Part shown: piece after piece, positions 1-7,282 of the stretch
Numbering within the stretch: position 1 is the first letter of the stretch
Layout: every line of letters starts with the position of its first letter
The notes under the pieces: generated by a model
Databases searched by the model: none
What the model was told of the DNA's origin: nothing
What the model saw: the letters and a program-made list of their open reading frames with translations, nothing else
Assembly: GCA_016296575.1 (NCBI GenBank)
Contig: JAEDJA010000003.1
Location: 1 to 64,000 of the forward strand
Reading direction: 5' to 3'
DNA length: 64,000 bases
From: Treponema sp.
GTDB taxonomy: Bacteria > Spirochaetota > Spirochaetia > Treponematales > Treponemataceae
Made by a program: the position numbers and the translations under genes

Positions 1-264
1 ACATACTTTTTTTTATTGTAACTCAAATTTCGTGTAAATACAAATATGATTTTTTGAAAGAGGATAGTGTCAAATTTAGTTCGCAATTTCATTTCATTCA
101 CCTCAAGTTTTTTTTCGGATTAGAAAGAATATTTGTTTATTTAAGAATGATTTATTCCGCTAAATTGCTATTTGTGGGAGAATTATCAATTCAAATAATT
201 TCCTCAACACAAGTATATAACTAGTGAATACCAATGATAGTTCACTAAATACCTTCGTAAAACT

Positions 265-702
265 CTACCAAGCTGCTTTTGACAAAACGTCCATCAAGTT
301 AAGATTCTTAAAGTTTTCTACTGTTAGAGAATGTGATTTTATTAGAATTTTTAAATTAGCTATCCAAACATCATCATTTTCTTTATCAGCTTCATCCAAA
401 GATTTTTCCAAATAAGGCGATATGATTTCTTTTGGAATGTTTTTAAGCAGAGTCAAAGCTTTTTCAGAACCTGGCCATGACAAATCCTGTAAAAGATATA
501 ATAATCCGTCAATTGATTGATATTGTTCATCAAGCCTCTTACGCGAAATAACCTCAACTAAATTTGATAAATAACATTTGGGACTTGTCTTTATCAATGT
601 ATTTAAATCTAGAGTTTTCTCATTAGAAAAAAAAATTATTGCACTTTCTTGAATCCCCTCATCTTTATTCCAATCTAAATCTTCTAATTTATACATTAGC
701 AT
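265..702 (-). CDS. Candidate immunity protein, DUF5071-like
   Basis: A 145-residue soluble protein with no signal peptide or membrane segment. The central part (a leucine-rich stretch with LLQDLSWPGSEKA, then a helix ending in DDVWIANLKIL) resembles DUF5071 proteins, a small helical family often found as immunity proteins beside polymorphic toxins; this is from memory of the family. It starts 2 bases after the stop of the Rhs toxin tip, on the same strand. That order (toxin tip, then immunity gene) is the usual one. I infer that it binds and neutralises that toxin in the cytoplasm. The family call is moderate; the immunity role rests mainly on position. Confidence 0.6.
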   Translation of the reverse strand: MLMYKLEDLDWNKDEGIQESAIIFFSNEKTLDLNTLIKTSPKCYLSNLVEVISRKRLDEQYQSIDGLLYLLQDLSWPGSEKALTLLKNIPKEIISPYLEKSLDEADKENDDVWIANLKILIKSHSLTVENFKNLNLMDVLSKAAW

Positions 703-704
703 TT

Positions 705-1307
705 TTACTCCTTGATCTTAATCGAAATATTTTGCAAAATTTTAGTATAAACATGGGGATTTTCATTTGCATTATCTCGAGAAGCTTGCCATTCTGGCAT
801 TTTCGACATATCGGTAGGAACAACAGATACATGATTTGGTCCATCCTTCACAGCAGATAAGACTCCAGTCATATTTACTGCCTCCATTGTAGTCACAGTA
901 TAAGGTCCCGATTCAGGTTTTGATAGACTATATGATAATCCCGATGCATCCTTTGGTGTTCTTGGAGTCAAATTAGTTCCATTTCCACTACCAGTACGAT
1001 AAATAGTAGTAGGAGTCCTTTGCTCTTTTTCTTTGGCCTGTACTTGCGGTATAGAAATCTGTTTGGTTTCTACATTATTTGTTATTAATTCTGAAGCATT
1101 TATAGCTACACCAGTTGCAGCAAGAGCTAAAGATGCTTTTACAGCAGCAGGTTCAACAAATACTGCTAATGTACCACCAGATACTACACTTACCGTAGTT
1201 CCTGCTGCTAAAACAAGAGCAGCTCCAACATAACATAAATTCCCTAAAAGGCTTTTCCCATCCGGATCCGTGTACTTGACCGGATTATTTCCCGCGTAGT
1301 GGTACAA
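705..1307 (-). CDS. Orphan Rhs C-terminal toxin tip
   Basis: The first residues (YHYAGNNPVKYTDPDG) are the end of the Rhs core, the conserved hinge where the variable toxin domain starts. A small hydrophobic region follows (about residues 20-70), then a C-terminal domain of about 90 residues beginning near YRTGSGNGTNLTPR. I cannot assign that domain to a named toxin family. The frame stays open upstream only for about 23 codons before an in-frame TGA, without the Rhs repeats, and the nominal start is a TTG inside the core motif. So this is a displaced or truncated tip, not a full Rhs protein. Such orphan tips act as donor cassettes that recombine with a full-length rhs gene elsewhere. The adjacent downstream gene is a candidate immunity gene. 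Confidence 0.75.
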   Translation of the reverse strand: MYHYAGNNPVKYTDPDGKSLLGNLCYVGAALVLAAGTTVSVVSGGTLAVFVEPAAVKASLALAATGVAINASELITNNVETKQISIPQVQAKEKEQRTPTTIYRTGSGNGTNLTPRTPKDASGLSYSLSKPESGPYTVTTMEAVNMTGVLSAVKDGPNHVSVVPTDMSKMPEWQASRDNANENPHVYTKILQNISIKIKE

Positions 1308-1405
1308 ATTACCATTTGTTTTACTAAGGCATCTTTTTATATTCCTATGCCTATCTTTTATTTTTCACTTTTAAATTTCCCGATAGCCTAAATCGGAATG
1401 TCTAT

Positions 1406-1669
1406 TTACATTGGACGGATTTTGTCAAAGTGTTCGCCGGTTATAGCCAAATTCCAGGCTTTATATGCTTCCTCCTCATGTAATGCTAACCATCCTACAA
1501 TCATTTTTAACTGACGAGGAGGTAGTCTGCCGGCCAATAATTCTCCATCAATTCCTACAGCAGCTTTATATTCTCCATAATACACATGAACATGAGGCTT
1601 ATTGTGTTCTTTATTATCTCGGAATAGCATGTAAATCACCATTCCATCAAATCTACTTAGTTCAGGCAT
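1406..1669 (-). CDS. DUF4160 domain protein
   Basis: An 87-residue protein matching DUF4160 along its whole length. The family pattern is visible: an N-terminal strand ending in IYMLFRDNKEHNKPHVHV, the tyrosine/glycine turn (YYGEY), and a C-terminal helix with LHEEEAYKAWNLA. The family is small and cytoplasmic, of unknown biochemical function. It is typically encoded next to a DUF2442 gene, as here (14 bases downstream of one), and such pairs are often listed as possible toxin-antitoxin-like modules. No catalytic residues can be named with confidence. Confidence 0.8.
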   Translation of the reverse strand: MPELSRFDGMVIYMLFRDNKEHNKPHVHVYYGEYKAAVGIDGELLAGRLPPRQLKMIVGWLALHEEEAYKAWNLAITGEHFDKIRPM

Positions 1670-1683
1670 TTTATATTTCTCTT

Positions 1684-1986
1684 TTATGCAATACTGTCTT
1701 GTGTATATTTATAGCTTTCCTTATACATGGTTTCTGGAGCAATATCTATTGCGCCATCCATCCATGAAACAAAACCAAAAGTTACTTTAGCTGTTTCTTG
1801 ATTTTTTTCATCTGCCAAAGGTGCAAACACAGATCCTTTATCTACTAATGAATACATATCAAAAAGCCTGATTTCACCAGTTGAAAAAGTAACTAATAGC
1901 ATTCCTGAACCTAATAATTTTATTTCAGAAACTTCTATTGAAGGAGTTAATTCTCCTGCGTAACATATACCGTCTTTTATATACAT
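1684..1986 (-). CDS. DUF2442 domain protein
   Basis: A 100-residue protein starting MYIKDGICYAGEL. This ATG is chosen over one 13 codons upstream because a strong AGGAGG lies 6 bases before it. The fold pattern (short strands, FSTGEIRLFDMYSL, then the C-terminal IDIAPETMY) is that of DUF2442, whose members carry a conserved 'dI.pe.lY' ending. The function is unknown. It is the upstream partner of the DUF4160 gene and the two probably form one transcript. A regulatory or antitoxin-like role is often suggested for the pair but is not shown by the sequence. Confidence 0.75.
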   Translation of the reverse strand: MYIKDGICYAGELTPSIEVSEIKLLGSGMLLVTFSTGEIRLFDMYSLVDKGSVFAPLADEKNQETAKVTFGFVSWMDGAIDIAPETMYKESYKYTQDSIA

Positions 1987-2099
1987 AGGAACCTCCTTTA
2001 TTTGAATTAGTATAGCATGAAACAATTTGAATGTCTTATTTTTAAGCCCTGTTCTCCCAAAATTTCAATTTGTGGGAATAGTAAACTAGTATCAATTTA

Positions 2100-2302
2100 G
2101 TGAAAAAAAGTTTCTCAAATCAGCTTGGAGAAAAAGAACTTATACATCTGGCAAATAATGTTCCTTATGATGACAGAGTAAATTATCAGGCAAAGATTCC
2201 TGATTTAAAATCGAGTCTGATTCAGGAATTCCAACAATTTTAAGGGCTTTTAAAAATAATGGTTCCGATGCACCTGTTTTTGAAACCGATAAAGAAAGAT
2301 AA
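2100..2302 (+). pseudogene. Remnant of AlbA_2-type ATP-binding protein
   Basis: Starting at GTG 2100, one frame reads a peptide containing ELIHLANNVPYDDRVNYQAK and ends at TAA 2241-2243. The next segment, in another frame (2243-2302), reads RAFKNNGSDAPVFETDKER before a stop. Both pieces resemble successive parts of AlbA_2-domain ATP-binding proteins (putative transcriptional regulators/helicases): the 'vPyDDRvN.qA...L...lI.eF' block and the 'NGSp.PvFeTD..R' block. The intervening and flanking parts are lost. I read this as a decayed fragment with a frameshift and internal deletion. It lies beside the Rhs cassette, fitting a rearrangement-prone site. Confidence 0.5.
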
Positions 2303-2321
2303 AATATACGGAAGATAAATT

Positions 2322-2364
2322 AAAATCAAAAAAATCAAAAGCTGACACTTTTATAAGTATCAGC
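2322..2364 (-). terminator. Rho-independent terminator of ychF
   Basis: On the minus strand, about 45 bases after the ychF stop, a 10-bp stem (GCTGATACTT paired with AAGTGTCAGC, one G-U pair, 4-base loop) is followed by T-rich sequence (TTTTGATTTTTTT). Confidence 0.7.
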
Positions 2365-2407
2365 AATTTGTCTTGATATAAGCAAGGGTGAAAATACTAC
2401 ACTGATT

Positions 2408-3538
2408 CTACACATTGAACTTGAAGAACAAAACGTCGCCGTCCTGCACTACGTAGTCTTTTCCTTCCTGGCGGTACTTTCCGGCGGCCTTAATGGCAGC
2501 TTCTTCCTTGTACTGGCGAAGGTCATCAATAGTGTAAGCTTCGGCGCGGATAAATCCTTTTTCAAAGTCAGTGTGGATTACACCGGCAGCCTGTGGAGCC
2601 TTGTCACCGTCGTGAATTGTCCAAGCACGGCATTCATCTGGTCCACCTGTAAAGAAGGTGCGCAATCCCATAAGGTGATAAGCTTTTCTTGCAAGAACTG
2701 CAAGTCCACTTTCTGTAAGTCCAACACTTTCCATAAAGTCCTTGCGGTCAGCTTCTTCTGTGATTTCGGCCAGATCAGCTTCGAATTTTCCGCAAATTAC
2801 TACTGTGTCGGCTTTTTCTTCAGCGGCATATTTTTTTACGATTTCTACGTAATTGTTTGTTCCACTTTCAATGCTTTCTTCATCAACATTGGCAACATAA
2901 AGAGTTGGTTTCATTGTAAGAAGGAACATATCTTTAATGGCAAGCTGTTCATCATCAGTAAGCTCTGCTGTACGGGCACATTTTCCGTCCTGGAGCAAAG
3001 GTTTAATTTTTGCAACGGCTGAGTTGAATGGTGCCAGTGCTTTTTCAGCTTCTTTACCCAGGGCGCGAACCTGTTTTACGTTCTTTTCTTCTCGTTTTGA
3101 AATTGTATCAAGGTCAGCCTGGCAAAGCTCCCAGTTGATTGTAAGGATATCAGTTTCTGGATCGATTGGAGCAGCTTCGTTGGCATTGTCGCGAACGTGC
3201 ATAATGTCAGGATTGTCAAAGCAGCGTACAACATGGGCAATTACCGAACATTCACGGATATTTGCAAGGAATTTATTTCCAAGTCCTTCACCGTTTGATG
3301 CACCTTTAATAAGACCTGCAATATCAACAAATTTAACTGCAGTTGGAGTTTTCTTTTTAGGCTGGAAAATGCTTGCCATAAAATCAAGGCGTTCATCTGG
3401 AAGATCTACAATTCCAATGTTTGGATCGATTGTACAGAATGGAAAGTTTTCTGCAGAAGCAGGAGCCGAAGTAAGGGCTGAAAAAATGGTTGATTTACCT
3501 ACATTTGGAAGTCCAACAATACCGCATTCAAGTGCCAT
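2408..3538 (-). CDS. ychF: Redox-responsive ATPase YchF
   Basis: A 376-residue Obg-like P-loop ATPase (OLA1/YchF family), full length. Residues 9-17 are the G1 loop GLPNVGKST. The switch II region follows (VKFVDIAGLIKGAS), where the usual catalytic Gln/His is hydrophobic, as in the HAS-NTPase group. The base-recognition motif is ANVDE rather than NKxD, consistent with ATP preference in the family. The C-terminal TGS domain runs from about residue 290. YchF binds ribosomes and is linked to stress and redox responses in other bacteria. It sits downstream of the GH2 gene. Its ribosome-binding site is inside a hairpin (separate entry). Confidence 0.97.
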   Translation of the reverse strand: MALECGIVGLPNVGKSTIFSALTSAPASAENFPFCTIDPNIGIVDLPDERLDFMASIFQPKKKTPTAVKFVDIAGLIKGASNGEGLGNKFLANIRECSVIAHVVRCFDNPDIMHVRDNANEAAPIDPETDILTINWELCQADLDTISKREEKNVKQVRALGKEAEKALAPFNSAVAKIKPLLQDGKCARTAELTDDEQLAIKDMFLLTMKPTLYVANVDEESIESGTNNYVEIVKKYAAEEKADTVVICGKFEADLAEITEEADRKDFMESVGLTESGLAVLARKAYHLMGLRTFFTGGPDECRAWTIHDGDKAPQAAGVIHTDFEKGFIRAEAYTIDDLRQYKEEAAIKAAGKYRQEGKDYVVQDGDVLFFKFNV

Positions 3539-3541
3539 AAA

Positions 3542-3576
3542 AAAATACCTTCAATAAATAATATTAAAGGTATTTT
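3542..3576 (-). promoter_or_regulatory. 5' hairpin covering the ychF ribosome-binding site
   Basis: A perfect 10-bp inverted repeat (AAAATACCTT / AAGGTATTTT, 15-base AU-rich loop) ends 3 bases before the ychF ATG. The downstream arm holds the only plausible Shine-Dalgarno sequence (GAAGG, 9 bases before the ATG), so in RNA the site would be paired. The stem is mostly A-U and therefore weak, which would suit a temperature- or ligand-sensitive translational switch. Function is inferred. Confidence 0.5.
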
Positions 3577-3600
3577 ATCATTTTTTATCAGACTTTTCTA

Positions 3601-3633
3601 CTTTGCAATTTTTACTTTGCAATTTTTACTTTT
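3601..3633. repeat. 14-bp tandem repeat at the GH2 3' end
   Basis: Two exact copies of CTTTGCAATTTTTA (3601-3614 and 3615-3628), then the start of a third. The GH2 stop codon lies within the second copy. Probably replication slippage in non-coding DNA. Confidence 0.8.
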
Positions 3634-6600
3634 CGAACCTGAACCATTTAAAGTCAAAATCGCAGCCTGGAAGGAAGACAAAACTTACCCTGTTTAAGCC
3701 AGTTACTTTTTCAATCTGGAAGCTTCTTTCTTCGTAATCCTCTGAGTGAGGGAATTCAATCACCTGGGTAGACTGAGTTCCATCAGCATTGAAGAACTTC
3801 AGGTTGATGGTATTATTTGGTTTGTTGGATTTTCCGCACACAGTAAGACGGCTTGTTCCTTCCGCAAAATTCATGCCCTTGAAATCCAGATTTACGTTGT
3901 TTCCAATTCCTTCAACTGCCTGGGAAGTTTTTGTAAATGTATCACCAACGATTGTATCAGCATCCAAAGCACGCAATTTTCCATAAGCCTTTGCACTCTG
4001 AGTAAAACGGAAACCGTGGCAAACCAGCTCCAGATGGAAGAAGATTGAAATTGTATGTACGCCGAACAGTCTGCGATTCAAGGTAAAGGCTTTTTCCGTG
4101 TAAGTATTGTACTGGTACTGAGCCTCAAAGCTTGTATCCAGAAGGCACTGTCCCTTTTCTGGAGTTCCGTCCCACACTTCAAATCGGAAGCTGTCGTTAA
4201 AGCAGAACACAGGAATATTGATTTCATCTGAACCTTCAGCACCAAAATCCACCTTGTCAAAGCTGATCCACATATCCCCAAGGCCCCGGTTTGAAATACC
4301 GCCGGTAAATCCATTCTTAGGTTTTTCATTTCCGCTCCATCCTGTAAGACGGCAGGCTTCCACCAGTTTATAAGGATTGAACTTTGGATTTCCCACTCCT
4401 TCAACACTCATGTTCAGTTCAGAAATGATTTCAGGGTATTCCTGTCCGTTATTGGCAGTACAGCGGAGAATGAATTTTCCGTCACTTACAGCTTTCAATT
4501 CACCTTCTGCCGTGTCTTTTGAAACTTCAATTTCTACAGAATCACTGAGAACACTTTCCGGAAGCATTGGATTCCAGGCAATCTTTTTATTTGTTGCATT
4601 TTCTGGAAGAACCTTTGCTTTAGCCTTTAAAACAGGTTTTTCCTTTGTAAGGGTAATTTCCCCGTCCAGGACAATTTCAATCTTCCGCACCGGTACTTCC
4701 CTTGTTAATGGTTCAATCCCCTTCGGCACCTTGCCATGCACCGTTTTCCCCTTTCCAAATTCCAGTGCATCTCCTTCAAGACCTTCACTTACTGCATATA
4801 CGCTAAAAACAGAATCTGGTTTTGGAGAACGGACAATAGCACACATACGGTTTGAAAATAACTTTCGTGCATGAACGGATTTTTTTCCCTTAGGCACGTA
4901 CTGTTCAAAATCAGTGGCATCACCATTATCAAGACTTACAAGCTCTGCATCCCCTTCCACTTTGATGGTAACGTAATTTCGAGCATTGGAAACGTCGTAA
5001 CCATTTTTATCAGTTGTCATTACATCAATAAAATGAAGCACTTCACGACCAGTGCCATCATCAACATAAGGAATATCTTCTGCTTCAATTTTTACACGGA
5101 CAGGATCACCAAAGCTGTTTAAAACTTCTGTTGCCTTAAGTTCACCTTTTTCTGTGTAACCCAGTGCTTTGAGCTCGCCTTTTTCGTATTTTACCTTCCA
5201 AACTCCCGAAAGCTTGGCTCCGTCTTCATGATCAATAGGCTGTTTTCCAAGACTTCTTTCGTTCAAAACCAATTCTACAAAATCAAGATTCGAATAAACC
5301 TTTACTTCTATTTCCTGACCTTCATTCCAGTCCCAGTAAGGCAGAATATGGACAAAAGGTTTTGTCTTTTTGTAAGCCCACTCAGCCTTGTACATGTAAA
5401 ACGTATCCTTTGGAAATCCAGCCGTACAAATCTGCCCAAAATAGCTTGATTTGGAAGTATTATTGTAAGGAGTTGGTTCACCAATGTAGTCCCAGCCTGT
5501 CCAGATGTACTGCCCCGCGCTGAAAGGAGCATCCCTGTCATTGGTAATTACTTTATCAGTACTTTCACAGCCCCAAGTTGTTGTACAGTTTCCAAGACTT
5601 GAACACTGGCGGTCATCGTGGGTAACAAGACTCATGGAAAGTGGAAAATGGTAGATGCCGCGACTCTGAATTGTAGACCCAGTTTCACTTCCGTAGATTT
5701 TCCATTCAGGATATTTTTTGTGATGCTCGTTATAAAGCCGTTCCAGATAATTGTAGCCCACCACTTCAATTTCCTGTGCACATTCCTGGGCTCCTTCACC
5801 CATCATAAAATTGGAGGCAAATGTTACAAGACCGTTGGAATCAGGATCGTTTTTGCGCACATATTCTGCCAGTTTCTTTGTTACAGCAAGTCCTTTTCCT
5901 ACGTGGCAGTCATAAATTTCGTTTCCAATACTCCACATAATCAGGCTTGGGTGATTGCGGTCCTTTCGAACCCAGGTTACGGTGTCTTTTTCGCTGTCAG
6001 ATTCAAAATAGTTTGCATAATCGTAGGTGGTTTTGTTCAGCTGCCACATGTCAAAGCTTTCGTCATCAATAAGTATGCCCATTTCATCTGCCAGATCCAT
6101 AAAGGCTTTTGACGGAGGATTGTGAGAACAGCGTACAGAATTTACACCCATCTCCAAAAGCTTCATGAACTGACGGCGAAGTGCCTGAACATTGAATGCA
6201 GCACCCAGTCCACCAAGATCGTGATGCTGGCAGGCTCCGTTCAGTTTAAGGTGACGGCCATTCAGAAAAAATCCCTGGTTTTTGTCAAAATTGAAGATTC
6301 TAAAACCGATTTTCTGCTCATAGGAATCAAGCAAAGTGATTTTTGAGGATTCTTCCATTACAAGTTCAGTTTTCAGAAGGTAAAGAGCTGGATTATCAAT
6401 ATCCCAAAGCTCCGATTTTTCTACCGTAACTTCAGTTTCACATTTATAAAGCTTGCGTCCTGAAACTCCGTTAAAATTTTTCCAGGCATAGTCGGTTTCT
6501 TCTTTTGTAAAGGAAGTAATTTTTCCGCCTTCAAATTCTTTTACCACAGTGCCGTCTTTTTTACAAAGCTGGTGCCGCACAAAAACACAGCCCTTTTCAT

Positions 6601-7183
6601 CTGCACAAAGAGCCAGTTCTGCCGAAACGCAAAGCTTCCATTCCCCAAAAAGACAGTCCTTGTTTACCGGAGCGGTTCTTACATAAGTTCCGTCGCTTAC
6701 AAGAAAACTTTCGGGCGTATCAATAAGCCATACATCACGGAAAATACCTGCCCCAGAGTACCACCTGGTGTTTGGACTTTGATAAACTGCTATTACATCA
6801 ACAGTGTTTTCTCCTTCTTTTACCAGGTCAGTTACATCGTATTCAAAAGTAGAATAACCATAGTGACACACACCGGCTGATTTTCCATTTACAAAAACTC
6901 CTGAATTGGTATAAACTCCTTCAAAACGCAGAGCAATGTGACGGCCATCTACCCCACTTAGATTAAATTTTTTTGTGTAAAATCCAACACTGTCCCGATA
7001 CAAACCGTTTGTGTCAGAAATCATCCAGTCATGGGGAATGTGAACAGGCTCATAGGAAAGAGCTGTTCTATCACCTAAAAAATCATCAGCCTTCAGATTT
7101 AAAACTGTTCCATCGTTTTTCTTAAGACCTGATTCAATCTTTTTTTCAGCAAATTGCCAGCCAGAATTAAATAGTGTAATCAT
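3626..7183 (-). CDS. Glycoside hydrolase family 2 (beta-galactosidase-like)
   Basis: An 1185-residue GH2 enzyme. The N-terminal sugar-binding sandwich domain (about 1-180, with PHDWMISD and WYSGAGIFRDV) is followed by the Ig-like domain and the TIM barrel (about 300-620). In MWSIGNEI, E422 is the predicted acid/base; in IYGSETGS, E500 is the predicted nucleophile. Extra C-terminal beta domains follow: a DUF4982-like region, a bacterial Ig-like region near 850-930 and a further sandwich domain. No signal peptide is visible, so it is probably cytoplasmic. GH2 members cleave beta-galactosides, beta-glucuronides or beta-mannosides; substrate cannot be fixed from sequence, but this long architecture is common in beta-galactosidases. 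It is transcribed divergently from the sensor kinase. Confidence 0.9.
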   Translation of the reverse strand: MITLFNSGWQFAEKKIESGLKKNDGTVLNLKADDFLGDRTALSYEPVHIPHDWMISDTNGLYRDSVGFYTKKFNLSGVDGRHIALRFEGVYTNSGVFVNGKSAGVCHYGYSTFEYDVTDLVKEGENTVDVIAVYQSPNTRWYSGAGIFRDVWLIDTPESFLVSDGTYVRTAPVNKDCLFGEWKLCVSAELALCADEKGCVFVRHQLCKKDGTVVKEFEGGKITSFTKEETDYAWKNFNGVSGRKLYKCETEVTVEKSELWDIDNPALYLLKTELVMEESSKITLLDSYEQKIGFRIFNFDKNQGFFLNGRHLKLNGACQHHDLGGLGAAFNVQALRRQFMKLLEMGVNSVRCSHNPPSKAFMDLADEMGILIDDESFDMWQLNKTTYDYANYFESDSEKDTVTWVRKDRNHPSLIMWSIGNEIYDCHVGKGLAVTKKLAEYVRKNDPDSNGLVTFASNFMMGEGAQECAQEIEVVGYNYLERLYNEHHKKYPEWKIYGSETGSTIQSRGIYHFPLSMSLVTHDDRQCSSLGNCTTTWGCESTDKVITNDRDAPFSAGQYIWTGWDYIGEPTPYNNTSKSSYFGQICTAGFPKDTFYMYKAEWAYKKTKPFVHILPYWDWNEGQEIEVKVYSNLDFVELVLNERSLGKQPIDHEDGAKLSGVWKVKYEKGELKALGYTEKGELKATEVLNSFGDPVRVKIEAEDIPYVDDGTGREVLHFIDVMTTDKNGYDVSNARNYVTIKVEGDAELVSLDNGDATDFEQYVPKGKKSVHARKLFSNRMCAIVRSPKPDSVFSVYAVSEGLEGDALEFGKGKTVHGKVPKGIEPLTREVPVRKIEIVLDGEITLTKEKPVLKAKAKVLPENATNKKIAWNPMLPESVLSDSVEIEVSKDTAEGELKAVSDGKFILRCTANNGQEYPEIISELNMSVEGVGNPKFNPYKLVEACRLTGWSGNEKPKNGFTGGISNRGLGDMWISFDKVDFGAEGSDEINIPVFCFNDSFRFEVWDGTPEKGQCLLDTSFEAQYQYNTYTEKAFTLNRRLFGVHTISIFFHLELVCHGFRFTQSAKAYGKLRALDADTIVGDTFTKTSQAVEGIGNNVNLDFKGMNFAEGTSRLTVCGKSNKPNNTINLKFFNADGTQSTQVIEFPHSEDYEERSFQIEKVTGLNRVSFVFLPGCDFDFKWFRFEK

Positions 7184-7224
7184 AGTATCAGTTTACTCCA
7201 CACTTTTTTCTTTATCTATGTAAA

Positions 7225-7254
7225 ACTATAGAATAATTGCATTTTTTTTGACAA
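7225..7254 (-). promoter_or_regulatory. Predicted sigma-70 promoter of the GH2 gene
   Basis: Reading the minus strand: TTGTCA at 7254-7249, an 18-base spacer, and TATAGT at 7230-7225, about 40 bases before the GH2 ATG. Its -35 box uses nearly the same base pairs as the -35 box of the divergent kinase promoter. Confidence 0.55.
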
Positions 7255-7276
7255 TTAAACTCAATCTAAATATAAT
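7248..7276 (+). promoter_or_regulatory. Consensus sigma-70 promoter of the sensor kinase
   Basis: TTGACA (7248-7253), 17-base spacer, TATAAT (7271-7276): a perfect consensus match. The GTG start codon lies only 6 bases after the -10 box, about where transcription should begin, so the mRNA may be leaderless. Confidence 0.75.
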
Positions 7277-7282
7277 TTTTCT

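Noticed and set aside
224..415. 63-codon plus-strand frame
   Set aside because: It is opposite the immunity gene, has no ribosome-binding site and no recognisable sequence.
2573..3557. Long open frames opposite ychF
   Set aside because: They lie on the non-coding strand of a clear gene and have no family-like sequence; they mirror its codon pattern.
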